From an uncultured Flavobacterium sp. (GTDB lineage: Bacteria; Bacteroidota; Bacteroidia; Flavobacteriales; Flavobacteriaceae), in assembly GCA_913061465.1 (NCBI GenBank), contig CAJXSU010000010.1, positions 1 to 42,730 on the forward strand: 42,730 nt of DNA, read 5' to 3'. The translations under genes were made by a program, and so were the position numbers. Below, piece after piece: positions 1 to 11,085 of the stretch. The number at the start of each line of letters is the position of its first letter. Position 1 is the first letter of the stretch. A model generated the notes under the pieces. The model was not told where the DNA came from and ran no database searches. It saw only the letters and a list, made by a program, of their open reading frames with translations.

Positions 1-3000
1 GGTGGATATAACATTGGAGCTACTACAGCTTCTCCAAATGTTGAGGGAGCACCTGATGGTGTAGGACAAAATCTTTACAGTAATGGAGGTTCTGCAATCT
101 CTTTAGAATACGATACTACTTTTTCTGGAGATGCAGTAGTAACCATTACAGCCAAATATAATGATGGTAATGGTGCTAGACAAGGGTATATCTTTTTTGA
201 AGCAAGTACAGATGGTACAAATTATGAAACAGTATCGTCCAACCTTTCAGGTTTTGGAAATACAAGTTATTCTAGTCAATCATTTACAATCCCAGTCTCT
301 TTTACAGACAATTTTAAATATCTGAGAATTGGAAGACAAACAGGAAATACAATGTATATGAATGTAGACGCTGTAAAAGTGACTTATGAATTTTGTAATG
401 ACTGTCCTACAGGGATCGATGCACCGGTGTTAAGTACAACAACCATTACCAATGATTGTACTGATAGTGTTAATCCTCAAACCATGGATCTTACCAGTAT
501 TACTGCTAGCAACCTCCCTGCCAACACAACCTTAACTTGGCATACTGGAGTCCCAGCTACAGACGCCAACAAAGTAAGTGCTCCAGCTACAGCTGCAGCA
601 GGTGTTTACTATGCGTCTTTCTACAGTTTCACTAGCCAGTGCTACACACTAGATGGTGAAGCCGTTACCGCTGTAACTGCAGACGGAGATTCAGATTGTG
701 ATGGAGTACCTAATGCAACAGACATCGATGACGATAATGATGGGGTGTTGGATACTGAGGAAGGAAATAATTTTAATGTTGAGGAAATTTTAGAAACATT
801 ACCAATAGGAGACTTATCTAACTCAACAGGTTTAATTAGAACTGTAGTAGGATCTGTAAATATATTAAATGGAAATAGTTATGGTGTTTCTACTACTCCA
901 TTTAACGGAACAAATTATATTTCATTTCATACAGATTTATCAGGAGCACGTTCAGAGTCATTTAGCATACAACTTAATGAACCTTTAAATGCTGGAGAAT
1001 TATTAAATATTTCTTTTCAAGCGATTACTCTTGACGATGGAGTTAGAGCATGGGATAATTCCTCCAAAATCCATATAGCAGGAGGAAATTCTTTTGGTGA
1101 TGATAGCGTAAACTTATATATAACTCCTTCAACAGGTAACAATAGTGAAGGTTGGAAGAACTATAGTTTTAATTATGTAGCAGCTAGTACGATATCACAT
1201 ATTACCATCTACAATGTTTCGGATACAAATGCTGAGTCTTTTGTAGGAATAGATAATATTATTGTAGTAACAGAAACAGACACCGACGGAGACAGTATCC
1301 CAAACAGTCTAGACCTAGACTCAGATGGCGATGGTATACCAGACAACATAGAAGCACAAACTACAGCTGGGTATATAGTACCAGGAAATACGATAGACAA
1401 TACTACAGGAATAAATACTACTTACGGAACTGGCCTTACGCCAATAGACACAGACGCAGATGGTACTCCAGATTACTTAGATATAGATAGTGATAATGAT
1501 CAAACTAACGATAATACTGAAGCTAAAGTAGGAGGTTTAACATTGAGCAATGTAGATGCAGACAATGACGGTTTAGACGATGCTATAGATGCAGACGTTA
1601 ACAACTTTGGGCCTGTTAATGCAAATATCGAAGATGTACTAGACGAGTATGAAGACACCACCGGTCTTAACGATACTTCACTAGTAGATGTACTATGGCG
1701 TGTAGATTGTGAATTTGGGAAAATAGCGTCTGGTGATCAGTACGTAATTGCTGCTACAGGAGCTACAAATTGGGGTTCTCCTAATAATTTAATTGGAGAA
1801 CCAAATGGAACGGTAGCTGGAATATATTTACATCCACATGGAGCTATTTTCACACAAGTTTTAGATTTTGGAGAAATATTACCAATCGGCACTAACATAA
1901 CATTTTATGTACAATGGATGGGTGGAAGTTATTCCAAAGATTTTACAGTAGAATACTCTACTGATAATACCAGTTTCACATCTCATCCATCATCCATTAC
2001 TATAAATAGTACTTCTATTATTGCAGAGACCATCACTTCAACTGAAAGTTTTAGGTATATAAGACTAAATAGTGCATCTTCAAATAGTCACTTAAAATTT
2101 GACGCTGTAAAAGTAAGCTATGAAATTTGTAATGACTGTCCAACAGGGGTAAATGCACCGGCATTAAGTTCAACAACCATTACCAATGATTGTGATGATA
2201 GTGTTAATCCTCAAACCATGGATCTTACCAGTATTACTGCTAGTAACCTCCCTGCCAATACAACCTTAACTTGGCATACAGGAGTCCCAGCTACAGACGC
2301 CAACAAAGTAAGTGCTCCAGCAACAGCTGTAGCAGGTATTTACTATGCGTCTTTCTACAGTTTCACTAGCCAGTGTTACACACTAGAAGGTGAAGCCGTT
2401 ACCGTTGTAACTGCCGATGGAGATTCAGATTGTGATGGAGTACCAGATGCAACAGATATCGACGACGATAATGATGGGGTGTTAGATACTGAGGAAGGAA
2501 ATGATGATACTGACAACGACGGCATACCAAACAGACTAGACCTAGACTCAGACGGAGATGGGTGTTTTGATGTAACCGAATCAGGAGGAATCGATGCTAA
2601 TAACGATGGTATATTAGATGGTTCAGGTTTTGATGCAGACGGATTAGTAACCGGAGGTACTGGAGGTTATAATGGAGCAAATGGCTCAGAATATTCGGCT
2701 TTTCAGTTGTCTATTACGTCACCACCAACAGATGCAGTATCCAACACAACTGCAAGTTTTGTAATTGAAGCTAGCGCAGATGAAGCAACTTCGTACAGTT
2801 CAGGAACACCAACATATGGAACACCAGGCAATGCAAATTCAGGACTAACTTATAGCTGGTATTTAGGAGACCCAGATAATGGAGGCAGTTTATTAACTGA
2901 CACAGGAGTATATTCAGGAACAGAAACAAATACTCTAAGTATAAGCGATGTTACAGGTTTACACAATAACGAATATTATGTAATCGTATCACACGACAAT

Positions 3001-6000
3001 AATACTTGTATACGCGAGATTCGTCCAGCAACCTTAATTGTAGAAGATCCATGTACATTTGGGGCAACAGTAGGTACTCCAACAGCAAATGATCCAGATG
3101 CAGATGGTATAAACAATGCTTGTGATTTAGACGATGATAATGATGGTATTTTAGATACAGAGGAAGATTTTTCTATATCTTCTTTATCGCCAGAAGTGTG
3201 GTTAGATGCTTCAGACAGTTCAACGATAACAGAAAGTGGAGGAAAAGTAAGTCAATGGAATGATAAATCAGGAAACGGACATCATGCTACTCAAAGTACA
3301 ACAGACAACCAACCAACTACAAATTCAAGACAACAGTCAGGGTTGAATGTTATAGATTTTGACGGTAATGACCTTGTAAGAAACTCAAGTTTTGACATCA
3401 ATACAACAGACTTAACAGTATTTAGTGTACGAAAATGGGATACCAATGTAAGTGGTGATCGAGTTTGGACCATTCATAATTTACCCAATGAAGATCAGGG
3501 TAAATTAAACGAAGCAGGATTTGGAATTGGATACAGATCTCCAACAGATAGATATGCAACTTATAGTGCCAATCTTAATTTAGAACTATTGTCCTTTGCA
3601 ACTAATGACACAAATTCACAAAAAATATGGGTAAATGGTCTTTTTGAAACTGAAAATACTGGAGCAATAACACCGTTCACATCTAATGCAATTACTATTG
3701 GTGCTGATGCTGCTGGAAATTCATTTGATGGAATGGTTGCAGAGGTGATAATTGTTGAAAGTTCTATGTCCGATAATGACCGCAAAAAAATAGAAGGCTA
3801 CCTAGCACATAAATGGGGCTTAGAGGGTAGTTTACCTGCAGATCATCCGTATAAAAATGCTGCACCACCTTCTTCAGACTTAGATGGAGACGGTATTCCA
3901 AATAGCTTAGACTTAGATTCAGACGGAGATGGATGTCCAGATGCACTAGAGGGTGCAGGGGCATTAACAAGCTCAAACTTGGTAACTTCTTCAATAGACG
4001 GAGGAAACACTGGAGGTTCCTACACAGGTGAATCCACAAACCCTGTACAAGATAACCTAGGAAATACGGTAGATTCTAATGGAATTCCAACCGTGGCCTC
4101 AGGAGGTCAAGACATAGGAACTTCACAAACTGCCAATCCAGTATTTGACGCATCAGAGCATATTAACTTAGCAGTTAGTGATGTGTCTTACACAAATGCA
4201 GCAGCGAATGCCGTATTTACAATTACTGATGCCTTAGCAAACTTTACCTATGAGTTGGAAGATGAAGATGGAAATAGCCTAAACCCACAAGTACTTGCAA
4301 CACAAGGGTCAAGTACAGGAGATTTAGACTTAACAATATTGGCTGCTAATGTCCCTACAGGGGCTACGTCTACTACCTTTAAAGTAGTAGCAGGGGTATC
4401 TAATGCGTGTACAGTAACCTTAGATGACAAACCTGAACTAACACTTCCAGACCACGATGGAGATGGTGTAGGAGATGTAACAGATTTAGATGACGATAAT
4501 GATGGTATTTTAGATACAGTAGAACAAGAAAGTACGAACACAAATATTACCTTAAATATAGATAGCACTTATGTTGTACCAACTGGAGTTACCCTATTGG
4601 ATGTAGTGATTCAAGGAGGAAGAGGTGGAAATGGAGGAGAAGATGGTGTTGCAGGAACAGTTCAAGGAGGGCTAGGCACAGCAATTGGGGGTGTAATTGA
4701 AGTAGTTCCGGGCACAACTATAGAATTTTTTATTGGTGGTGACGGAGTACATGGTAATATTTCCACTCAATCTTATACAAGTCAAGGAGGAACCAATTCA
4801 CTTGGTGTAGAGCTTTACAATGGTGGACGAGGTGGTCAAGGCGGTCCGGGAGGTTACTCTGGTGACGGCGGTGGCGGTGGTGCTGCTACGGTAATGAGAG
4901 TTCCTCAAGAAGACGGAAGTTATATAGATTATATTGCTGCCGGAGGCGGTGGTGGTGGTGGAGAAGGCCAAACAACTACCTATGCTGGAGGTCTTTGTGA
5001 TGATGTTAGTAATGGTTCTGGTAATGGTCAAAATCACCCATCAGATGGTGGTGGAGGTGGTGCTGGAGGTGGCGGAGTACTCAGAGGATTAGGAGGTAAT
5101 TATGTATATGGAGATAGTTCTGCATTTGGAGGTTGTAATGGATCTAGTTACTTCCCTAGTGGTACTTCAGTTACTCCATTAACAGGAACAAAAGTTTCAT
5201 TAACAATTGTAAATACTGACAACGACAACGATGGTATACCAAACAGTAGAGATTTAGATTCAGACGGAGATGGATGTCCAGATGCTGTAGAAGGTGATGG
5301 AGTATTTACAAAGCTATTAGTAGATTCTTCAATAGACGGAGGAAATACAGGAAGTTCTTATACAGGTGTAAATTATGGAGTGATACAAAACCTTGGAAAT
5401 GATGTAGATTCTGATGGAGTTCCAACAGTGGCCTCAGGAGGTCAAGGTGTAGGGTCTGCACTAGACTCAGGTTCATCGTGTATTATTGCATGGGATGGAA
5501 GTGAAAATAATGATTGGTCAGAACCTGCTAACTGGAGCACAAATGCAACACCAGGAAGCAATGCTATTGTTACCATACCAAGTGGTCTAGATACCTATCC
5601 TACAGCCACCGGACCTGTTACCGTAAACTCGGTAATTATGAACAATGGTAGTTCTTTAATAGCAGAAGACACCTTCGGTGGATTTATTAACTTCAATAAA
5701 ACATTGGTTGAAAACGAATGGTTTAATATAGCTTCTCCAGTTGTGGGGCAAGATATGGATGAATTTGCTAGAACTCAAGGATTAAGAGTAGGATCTAGTT
5801 CGGGTAATTATGCATTAAGAAAATGGAACAATAATATGCTTTATCCAAGTTGGGAAGATTTACATTCTGCAACTACCGGTACGGGTCTTCCATTTATTTC
5901 TGGAGAGGGTAGAGCTGTTAGTGTAGCAACAAATCGAGATGTTACTTTTACAGGAACCATGCCAACGGAAGATGTCTCTATTGCCATTACAGAAGGAGCG

Positions 6001-6978
6001 GTTAATAATTACAATTTAATCGGTAATCCGTATCCATCGTATATTCCTTCAACTGATATCTTAACACAGAATGATATTAAATTGCAGCAATTAACACTGT
6101 GGTTCTGGGATCATACTTCTAACGGTGGTGAATATGTAACGAAAAATTTTGTGAATGGACTGCTTATTGCACCAGGGCAAGGGTTCTTTATACAAAGAAT
6201 GCCTGGTAGTGAAGCGGTAACCTTCGATTTTACAGAAGCGATGCAATCTCATAGCTCTGCAAATACGTTCTTAAGTACAAATTCTAACAACCCAGAAATT
6301 AAAGTAACCATGTCTGATGGAACAAATACTAAAGACACAGAGATTTATTATATCGATGGAACAACAACCGGATGGGATAATGGATATGATAGTACAATTT
6401 TTAGTCCAAGTGATGCTTTTGAATTGTTCTCTTATTTAGTTAGTGATAACCAAGGAGACGGCTTAGCGATACAATCGTTACCTCCAAGTAATTATGAAGC
6501 AATGATTATACCTCTTGGCGTGAATACAGATGATGTAAGTACGCTAGAAATCTCTGCTACATCACTTAATTTACCAGCGGGAATAAATGTGTATTTAGAA
6601 GATAAAGAAGACAACACATTTACCTTGTTAGATGATACTTCTAGTTTCTCTACAACACTCTCTAGTTCTGAAAACGGAATAGGACGTTTTTACTTGCATA
6701 CAAGAACAGAAAGTAGTTTAAGTGCCCCTAATGATTTTGAAATCAATAACATTAGTATGTACACTACCTCTGAAGAGAACCTACGTATTGTAGGCGTACA
6801 AAGCGGTAAGGCTTCCGTAGTACTTTATGATATTCTTGGAAAACAAATACTAAGTACTTCATTTGAAGGTACTGGAGTTAATGATATTTTGTTACCAAAA
6901 CATATTAGTGAAGGCGTTTACATTGTACGTATGAAAACCGTTTCAAGAATTATTAATAAAAAAATAAATTTAAAATAG
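1..6978 (+). CDS. Giant T9SS-exported adhesin with TSP3-like calcium repeats (5' end outside window)
   Basis: The frame is open from base 1 to the TAG at 6976-6978, so at least 2325 codons are present and the true start lies upstream. The ATG at 352 is internal: codons before it encode a beta-sandwich like the one at about 1690-2130, both ending in a VDAVKV/FDAVKV-type strand. In order there are: beta-sandwich; a Cys-containing repeat unit (397-768, again 2131-2503); several Asp-rich DxDxDG stretches like thrombospondin type 3 repeats (near 690, 1280, 2420, 3095, 3880, 4450, 5215); a LamG/concanavalin-like domain (about 3170-3870, WLDASD then WNDKSGNG); a Gly-rich domain (about 4550-5210); and a C-terminal T9SS type A-like sorting domain (about 6745-6975, [20 protein letters not shown]). 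Probably a calcium-stabilised surface adhesin. Ligand unknown. By eye this region is richer in G+C than the rest of the window. Confidence 0.88.
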   Translation, partial: GGYNIGATTASPNVEGAPDGVGQNLYSNGGSAISLEYDTTFSGDAVVTITAKYNDGNGARQGYIFFEASTDGTNYETVSSNLSGFGNTSYSSQSFTIPVSFTDNFKYLRIGRQTGNTMYMNVDAVKVTYEFCNDCPTGIDAPVLSTTTITNDCTDSVNPQTMDLTSITASNLPANTTLTWHTGVPATDANKVSAPATAAAGVYYASFYSFTSQCYTLDGEAVTAVTADGDSDCDGVPNATDIDDDNDGVLDTEEGNNFNVEEILETLPIGDLSNSTGLIRTVVGSVNILNGNSYGVSTTPFNGTNYISFHTDLSGARSESFSIQLNEPLNAGELLNISFQAITLDDGVRAWDNSSKIHIAGGNSFGDDSVNLYITPSTGNNSEGWKNYSFNYVAASTISHITIYNVSDTNAESFVGIDNIIVVTETDTDGDSIPNSLDLDSDGDGIPDNIEAQTTAGYIVPGNTIDNTTGINTTYGTGLTPIDTDADGTPDYLDIDSDNDQTNDNTEAKVGGLTLSNVDADNDGLDDAIDADVNNFGPVNANIEDVLDEYEDTTGLNDTSLVDVLWRVDCEFGKIASGDQYVIAATGATNWGSPNNLIGEPNGTVAGIYLHPHGAIFTQVLDFGEILPIGTNITFYVQWMGGSYSKDFTVEYSTDNTSFTSHPSSITINSTSIIAETITSTESFRYIRLNSASSNSHLKFDAVKVSYEICNDCPTGVNAPALSSTTITNDCDDSVNPQTMDLTSITASNLPANTTLTWHTGVPATDANKVSAPATAVAGIYYASFYSFTSQCYTLEGEAVTVVTADGDSDCDGVPDATDIDDDNDGVLDTEEGNDDTDNDGIPNRLDLDSDGDGCFDVTESGGIDANNDGILDGSGFDADGLVTGGTGGYNGANGSEYSAFQLSITSPPTDAVSNTTASFVIEASADEATSYSSGTPTYGTPGNANSGLTYSWYLGDPDNGGSLLTDTGVYSGTETNTLSISDVTGLHNNEYYVIVSHDNNTCIREIRPATLIVEDPCTFGATVGTPTANDPDADGINNACDLDDDNDGILDTEEDFSISSLSPEVWLDASDSSTITESGGKVSQWNDKSGNGHHATQSTTDNQPTTNSRQQSGLNVIDFDGNDLVRNSSFDINTTDLTVFSVRKWDTNVSGDRVWTIHNLPNEDQGKLNEAGFGIGYRSPTDRYATYSANLNLELLSFATNDTNSQKIWVNGLFETENTGAITPFTSNAITIGADAAGNSFDGMVAEVIIVESSMSDNDRKKIEGYLAHKWGLEGSLPADHPYKNAAPPSSDLDGDGIPNSLDLDSDGDGCPDALEGAGALTSSNLVTSSIDGGNTGGSYTGESTNPVQDNLGNTVDSNGIPTVASGGQDIGTSQTANPVFDASEHINLAVSDVSYTNAAANAVFTITDALANFTYELEDEDGNSLNPQVLATQGSSTGDLDLTILAANVPTGATSTTFKVVAGVSNACTVTLDDKPELTLPDHDGDGVGDVTDLDDDNDGILDTVEQESTNTNITLNIDSTYVVPTGVTLLDVVIQGGRGGNGGEDGVAGTVQGGLGTAIGGVIEVVPGTTIEFFIGGDGVHGNISTQSYTSQGGTNSLGVELYNGGRGGQGGPGGYSGDGGGGGAATVMRVPQEDGSYIDYIAAGGGGGGGEGQTTTYAGGLCDDVSNGSGNGQNHPSDGGGGGAGGGGVLRGLGGNYVYGDSSAFGGCNGSSYFPSGTSVTPLTGTKVSLTIVNTDNDNDGIPNSRDLDSDGDGCPDAVEGDGVFTKLLVDSSIDGGNTGSSYTGVNYGVIQNLGNDVDSDGVPTVASGGQGVGSALDSGSSCIIAWDGSENNDWSEPANWSTNATPGSNAIVTIPSGLDTYPTATGPVTVNSVIMNNGSSLIAEDTFGGFINFNKTLVENEWFNIASPVVGQDMDEFARTQGLRVGSSSGNYALRKWNNNMLYPSWEDLHSATTGTGLPFISGEGRAVSVATNRDVTFTGTMPTEDVSIAITEGAVNNYNLIGNPYPSYIPSTDILTQNDIKLQQLTLWFWDHTSNGGEYVTKNFVNGLLIAPGQGFFIQRMPGSEAVTFDFTEAMQSHSSANTFLSTNSNNPEIKVTMSDGTNTKDTEIYYIDGTTTGWDNGYDSTIFSPSDAFELFSYLVSDNQGDGLAIQSLPPSNYEAMIIPLGVNTDDVSTLEISATSLNLPAGINVYLEDKEDNTFTLLDDTSSFSTTLSSSENGIGRFYLHTRTESSLSAPNDFEINNISMYTTSEENLRIVGVQSGKASVVLYDILGKQILSTSFEGTGVNDILLPKHISEGVYIVRMKTVSRIINKKINLK
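397..768 (+). repeat. Long intragenic direct repeat, copy 1
   Basis: About 372 bp nearly identical to 2131-2503 in the same gene and frame. The encoded unit begins NDCPTG, contains [19 protein letters not shown] and ends in an Asp-rich calcium-binding run before EEGN. The high nucleotide similarity suggests recent duplication or gene conversion. Confidence 0.9.
2131..2503 (+). repeat. Long intragenic direct repeat, copy 2
   Basis: Second copy of the unit at 397-768, differing by scattered substitutions. The two copies could recombine and delete the 1.7 kb between them in frame. Confidence 0.9.
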
Positions 6979-6987
6979 AAAAACAAG

Positions 6988-7017
6988 ATCTGAGAAAGTA
7001 GTGCTACTTTCTCAGAT
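6988..7017 (+). terminator. Hairpin terminator after the adhesin gene
   Basis: Perfect 14-bp inverted repeat, ATCTGAGAAAGTAG then CTACTTTCTCAGAT with only TG between, starting 10 nt after the stop codon and followed by TTAATTTA. The T-run is weak, so termination may be partial. Only 26 nt separate it from the next ATG, so the next gene may depend on read-through. Confidence 0.7.
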
Positions 7018-7043
7018 TTAATTTACCCCTTAATATCAACACC

Positions 7044-9947
7044 ATGAAAAAAAATATTTTACCAATTGTATTCTTATTTTTATTTGCTTTCAGTGCATCA
7101 TCTCAGGTGGTTATTGGAACTGATACCCCTGCACCTTCCTCTATTTTTCACTTAGAAAGTACAGATAAAGGGTTTTTACCCCCAAGAATGACAGAAGCTC
7201 AAATGAATGCAATTCAAAGTCCAGTAGAGGCATTAATCATCTATTGTCTAGATTGTCCTTCAAAAGGGTTTAAATATTTTAATGGTGTAGCCTGGACGAG
7301 CCTTACTGCAGACCCAGCACCTACAGTAACTGTAGACACAGAACAAGATGGTTTTACAGGGACTTTTGTTGAAGGTATTGAATTAAATGATCAAACCCTT
7401 TCGGTTACTGTGACCAACGCAAGTTTCTCCTCTGCGGCACTTAGTTTTGATCCTTCTAACATTACCTTTACAGGTGGAGTTACAGGGATTACGGTTAGCG
7501 CGGTAAGCCCAACTTCTGTAATCTTAGCACAGGCAGGAGATCTTCAAAAAGTAACCTATACACTTACAGGAACTCCTGTAGGTTTTGGTACACTTACTGC
7601 TGATTTAAACATTGCAGGAATTTTAACAGGTACTACAACGGTAACGGTTATTTCAGCAAGTGATTTTGTTTTGGCTCAGATAGGCAATGAGGCAGATGAC
7701 CCAGATACTGTTAATGCTGTGGTAACTACAGACCAGTTAAAACTTATTACACCTGAATTAACTAATGTTGTAGATGATAACCAAACAGCTTACCAAGACT
7801 ACATAGACAACAATCCAACTTTATTTGATAGCCCAGCTACGCCAGTAAAGGTGCAAGCTATGGTAGATCTAGTAAATGCTTCTCAAACGGTGTTGGTTCA
7901 AATAGGCTTAGAAGCAGACGATCCAGATACGGTTAATGCTGTAGTAACCACAGATCAGTTAGGATTAATTTTACCAAGCGTTACCAATATAGAGGCAAAC
8001 AACCAAACAGCCTACCAAGACTATATAGACAATAACCCAAGTTTATTTACAAGCCCAGCTACACAGCCTGAGGTACAAGCTATGGTAGATGCAGTAAATG
8101 CCTCTCAAGATATATTGGCACAGATAGGGCTAGAAGCAGACAGCCCAGACAATGTTCCTTCTGCAGTTACCACAGATGAACTAGGCCAGATTATCCCAAC
8201 AGTAACAGGTATAGTGTCTAACAACCAAACAGCCTACCAAAATTATATAGACAGCAATCCATCTTTATTTGATAGCCCAGCTACACAAGTACAGGTTCAG
8301 AATATGATTAATCAAGTAAACGCTAACCAATCATTACTAGCCAATATTGGAACGGATGCCTCTAATGGGAACAACACTCTTACAGAAAACGTAACTGCAG
8401 CAGATCTAAATGCCTTACCTACTATAAGTGGAGCAGTACAGGCAAATGAGGCAAGGTACTTACAGTTTATAAGCGAGAATAGACCAGGCTTTAGCAGCCC
8501 AGCTACTTCAGCAGAGGTACAAGCCATGATAGATTTGGCCAACGCTGTTGCTCCTGGAGCACCAACTAATGTTACTGCAACATTAGGTGCTATTGAAGGT
8601 ACTGCAGATGTAACATTTACCGCACCAGCTAGTGATGGAGGTTCTCCAATAACTAGCTATGAGGTCACTTCATCGCCAGGAGGCATTACAGGAACCCTAA
8701 GCGGTGCTTCAGGTGGAACGGTAAATATAAAAGGCTTGGCCATTGGAACAGCATACACTTTTACGGTTACTGCCTCTAATGCAGTGTATACCAGTGAGTC
8801 GAGTGTGGCTTCCTCACCGGCAGTTACCCCAATTACAATAACAGATGCGCCTACAATTGGTACAGCAACTACCCTAAGTGATAGTGAAATATCAGTAGCA
8901 TTTACACCACCATCTAATGGTGGAGGCTCTCCAATAACCTCATATACCGTAACCTCATCACCAGGAGGCTATACGGCAACTAGTAGTACATCACCAATAG
9001 TTGTTTCAGGATTAAATGGAGGTACAGGCTATACCTTTACAGTTACAGCAACCAATGCTGCAGGGACTAGTGATGCAAGTGGATCTTCAAATCAAGCAAC
9101 AACTGATACTAGAATTTCAGATGCGCCTAGTATAGGAACTGCTACTGCTGGTTTTGAACAAGCCACAATAACATTCACTGCCCCAGCACATGATGGAGGT
9201 GCTGCAATTACATCGTATGTGGCTACTTCATCACCAGGAGGCATTAGAGGTACGGTTAGTGGGCCAGGAAGCGGTGAAATAACCGTTACAGGATTAACCA
9301 ATGGTGTAGACTATACTTTTACGGTAACGGCTGTAAATGAAAACGGAACTAGTGCACCAAGTAGTGCCTCAAATTCGGTAACACCAAATGTTCAGGTTGG
9401 AGATCTTCTTCAAGGAGGAGTTGTCTATTATGTAGCGCCAACGCCAACAGATTTAGATGGTGATGGAAAAGTTGATATTGGCTTAATTTGTGCTGTAGAG
9501 GATCAAAGTGCTTCAATAGAATGGATTCTTGGTGGTGCGTCACAAACCACTGAAAACGGAAATACATTAGAGGCCATTGGAACCGGGCAAACAAATACTA
9601 CTGCCATGATGAATCAAGCGGGGTACACAGGTGGTGCTGCCAAAGTAGCAGAGGATTACTCAGTAACAGACAATGGAGTTACCTATAACGATTGGTTCTT
9701 ACCGTCTTTAGAGGAATTGAACGAAATGTATAGTCAAAAAAATTCAATTGAGGCAGCAGCAGGGGTTACACCATTCGGTGCCAACTACTGGAGTTCTTCA
9801 GAATACAATAGTAGTAAAGCGAAGTCTGTTGATATGTCTAGTGGAGATGACAGTAATACCAACAAGAATACTCAGCGTAATGTTAGAGCCATTAGAACGT
9901 TCTCAGGAGGTACAGGTTTATCTGATCCAGATACTGGATTCGATTAA
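7044..9947 (+). CDS. Secreted multidomain repeat protein (74-aa repeats, FN3 domains, DUF1566-like C-terminus)
   Basis: 967 residues. A signal peptide (MKKNILPIVFLFLFAFSASSQ) is followed by an N-terminal segment common in Bacteroidota surface proteins (GFLPPRMTEAQMNAI; KYFNGVAWTSL). Residues about 210-505 hold four tandem 74-residue repeats with conserved NNQTAYQDYIDNNP and SPAT..VQAMVDxVNAS motifs. Residues about 505-787 are three fibronectin type III-like domains (DGGSPITSYEVTSSPGG, YTFTVTA). From about 784 to the end lies a DUF1566/Lcl C-terminal-like domain (GDLLQGGVVYYV, WFLPSLEELNEMY, YWSSSEY, VRAIRTF). No T9SS sorting domain is evident, so the anchoring route is unclear. It lies 65 bp downstream of the adhesin and may share its transcript. 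Probably an adhesion or stalk protein; ligand unknown. Confidence 0.88.
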   Translation: MKKNILPIVFLFLFAFSASSQVVIGTDTPAPSSIFHLESTDKGFLPPRMTEAQMNAIQSPVEALIIYCLDCPSKGFKYFNGVAWTSLTADPAPTVTVDTEQDGFTGTFVEGIELNDQTLSVTVTNASFSSAALSFDPSNITFTGGVTGITVSAVSPTSVILAQAGDLQKVTYTLTGTPVGFGTLTADLNIAGILTGTTTVTVISASDFVLAQIGNEADDPDTVNAVVTTDQLKLITPELTNVVDDNQTAYQDYIDNNPTLFDSPATPVKVQAMVDLVNASQTVLVQIGLEADDPDTVNAVVTTDQLGLILPSVTNIEANNQTAYQDYIDNNPSLFTSPATQPEVQAMVDAVNASQDILAQIGLEADSPDNVPSAVTTDELGQIIPTVTGIVSNNQTAYQNYIDSNPSLFDSPATQVQVQNMINQVNANQSLLANIGTDASNGNNTLTENVTAADLNALPTISGAVQANEARYLQFISENRPGFSSPATSAEVQAMIDLANAVAPGAPTNVTATLGAIEGTADVTFTAPASDGGSPITSYEVTSSPGGITGTLSGASGGTVNIKGLAIGTAYTFTVTASNAVYTSESSVASSPAVTPITITDAPTIGTATTLSDSEISVAFTPPSNGGGSPITSYTVTSSPGGYTATSSTSPIVVSGLNGGTGYTFTVTATNAAGTSDASGSSNQATTDTRISDAPSIGTATAGFEQATITFTAPAHDGGAAITSYVATSSPGGIRGTVSGPGSGEITVTGLTNGVDYTFTVTAVNENGTSAPSSASNSVTPNVQVGDLLQGGVVYYVAPTPTDLDGDGKVDIGLICAVEDQSASIEWILGGASQTTENGNTLEAIGTGQTNTTAMMNQAGYTGGAAKVAEDYSVTDNGVTYNDWFLPSLEELNEMYSQKNSIEAAAGVTPFGANYWSSSEYNSSKAKSVDMSSGDDSNTNKNTQRNVRAIRTFSGGTGLSDPDTGFD
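7671..8558 (+). repeat. Four tandem 222-bp in-frame repeats
   Basis: Units begin at 7671, 7893, 8115 and 8337, exactly 222 bp (74 codons) apart. Each starts with LAQIG/LVQIG/LANIG and ends with the helix VQAMVDxVNAS. The first three are close to each other and the fourth is the most diverged. Confidence 0.9.
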
Positions 9948-9968
9948 TACACCTTTTAACCCATAAAT

Positions 9969-10009
9969 AAAAAATGGTTTTATCTCTATGAGATAAAACC
10001 ATTTTTTTT
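9969..10009 (+). terminator. Strong rho-independent-type terminator
   Basis: Inverted repeat with arms around GGTTTTATCTC and GAGATAAAACC, flanked by A-run and T-run so that the stem extends to about 18 bp, with loop TAT at 9987-9989. It ends in eight Ts and lies 22 nt after the stop of the 967-residue gene. Confidence 0.9.
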
Positions 10010-10032
10010 AGGGTACAGTTGTTCTAGACCAA

Positions 10033-10072
10033 AATGGGGAGTTTAAAATTTCATCATTTAATAGGATTGACA
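10033..10072 (+). repeat. 40-bp duplicated upstream element, copy 1 (contains TTGACA)
   Basis: AATGGGGAGTTTAAAATTTC continues to TTGACA at 10067-10072 and recurs at 10508-10547. A CAATTTTG box, 7 of 8 to the Bacteroidota -7 consensus TAnnTTTG, follows at 10090-10097 with a 17-bp gap. Each copy stands before one of two paralogous small genes, so it is probably a shared promoter region rather than a random repeat. The GGGGAG...AAATT core resembles the intergenic repeats further right. Confidence 0.7.
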
Positions 10073-10119
10073 TGCATCATTATTTTAATCAATTTTGATA
10101 AACGTTAAACAAAAATTCT

Positions 10120-10329
10120 ATGTTAGAAAAACTAGTTGAAATACAAACCGTACAAGAAAGTTCTTTAATGGTATTTTGTGGAATATTTATATGTGTATCT
10201 ATTATATAGGCTATAATTTTATATGTTAATAAGAAAATTCGTAGAGACCTTAAAAGGAGAAAGGCCCTCAAGGGTATTAATACTTCAATTGCCAAGATTT
10301 TACATAAAATAACTTTTATAAAATTATAA
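10120..10329 (+). pseudogene. Amber-interrupted paralogue of the small membrane protein at 10594
   Basis: ATG at 10120 opens a frame that runs to TAA at 10327-10329 except for one in-frame TAG at 10207-10209 (codon 30). The rest aligns with the 70-residue protein at 10594-10806: FCGIFICVSII then the stop then AIILYVNKKIRR, against FFGIFIGVSFLQAIIWYSTSRYIKR. The paralogue has CAG (Gln) where this copy has TAG, so a single C-to-T change explains the break. The lengths are nearly equal (69 and 70 codons). A 29-residue product could still be made. Function of the family unknown. Confidence 0.7.
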
Positions 10330-10507
10330 GTACTTAAAAAGTAACATACATACCCGGTATGTTGTAGTATTTTTCTATTTCAGGGGTATGTTGGTAGTTT
10401 CATTTTCAAAGCCATAAGAATAAACTCAAATTTTTTTAAGAAGATGCAACTGAACGAAATGCATAAGTTTTTGTGTTTCTTATTATTTTTTATTCCAATA
10501 CATGTTA

Positions 10508-10547
10508 AATGGGGAGTTTAAAATTTCATTATTTAAAGGGATTGACA
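10508..10547 (+). repeat. 40-bp duplicated upstream element, copy 2 (contains TTGACA)
   Basis: Second copy of 10033-10072, with TTGACA at 10542-10547 and CAAATTTG at 10564-10571 (16-bp gap). It stands 46 bp before the intact small gene at 10594 and fits the same promoter layout as copy 1. Confidence 0.7.
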
Positions 10548-10593
10548 AGTTTTAAGTTTTTAGCCAAATTTGTGTAAAGAAAAAAAATAGGTT

Positions 10594-10806
10594 ATGACAA
10601 AAAAAATTTTTGAAATTGATGCTATACTCCCAGAAAACTTTCTTCTATTTTTCGGAATATTTATTGGGGTATCATTTTTACAGGCAATTATTTGGTATTC
10701 AACTTCGAGGTATATTAAACGAAGTGTAAGAAGAAACACTAAGAAAATTGAGATGAATCCAATAACCAAGTTGATATATAAATTATTTTATGTAGAATAT
10801 TACTAA
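10594..10806 (+). CDS. Small single-pass membrane protein, unknown function
   Basis: 70 residues starting MTKKIFEID. One hydrophobic helix at about residues 17-34 (FLLFFGIFIGVSFLQAII) is followed by a strongly basic stretch (RYIKRSVRRNTKK), which predicts a membrane protein with a cytoplasmic C-terminus. Coding status is supported by the degenerate paralogue at 10120-10329, with which it shares helix, basic segment and upstream element. A weak hairpin (GCTTATG...CATAAGC, about 10822-10856) lies downstream. Its neighbours give no clue to function. Confidence 0.6.
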   Translation: MTKKIFEIDAILPENFLLFFGIFIGVSFLQAIIWYSTSRYIKRSVRRNTKKIEMNPITKLIYKLFYVEYY

Positions 10807-10918
10807 GATCTTTAGGTTCTAAATGCTTATGTTTTGATTTTAGATTAAAATCATAAGCCTTACCACTTTCTTCTAACCTTTTAATGTACTCTTGGAGTGT
10901 GCTTAGGATACCATAACA

Positions 10919-11085
10919 TTATTTTTTCCAAGTACCTCCCTAAGTATAAGCAGGATTGTTATCCTTTATACAGGTAAGCAATGCTTACAGACAAACACCC
11001 ACGCTTTAGGATTTTTGTATTGCACTCTATACAGTACAAGGTAATCCTTATCACATTGATTACAGTATTTAATTCGATTTTTCAT
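10919..11085 (-). pseudogene. Broken copy of the 55-aa CxxC/CxxC protein gene at 29502
   Basis: Reading from ATG at 11085 gives MKNRIKYCNQCDKDY, then YRVQYKNPKAWVFVCKHC, closely matching the intact protein at 29502-29669 (26 of the first 36 residues identical, all four Cys kept). After LPV the frame is lost: TAA appears, and a -1 shift restores KDNNPAYT, then TAG where the intact gene has a Tyr codon, then GGTWKK and TAA. One frameshift plus one nonsense change have therefore inactivated the C-terminal third. The N-terminal 39 residues, including both CxxC motifs, could still be translated. Confidence 0.75.

Noticed and set aside
3561-5037. Open frames on the - strand opposite the adhesin
   Set aside because: They are shadows created by the repetitive, Gly/Asp/Thr-rich codons of the + strand gene. 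None has a signal, motif or plausible start context.
4600-5210. GGT/GGA-rich tract as a non-coding simple repeat or frameshift zone
   Set aside because: It stays in frame throughout and encodes a Gly-rich domain like those in other Bacteroidota surface proteins.
352-6978. Start of the adhesin gene at ATG 352
   Set aside because: The frame is open to base 1 and the preceding codons encode most of a beta-sandwich that recurs later in the protein, so 352 is internal.
10207-10209. Amber codon read as an amino acid (suppression or pyrrolysine)
   Set aside because: No sign of other in-frame TAG use in the window, and genes end normally with TAG. A C-to-T nonsense mutation in a duplicated gene is simpler.
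10348-10399. Palindrome CATACC-C-GGTATG and repeated GGTATGTTG as an operator
   Set aside because: It lies in decayed intergenic DNA between a pseudogene and the next duplicated promoter, with no gene placed to be controlled. Too short to claim.
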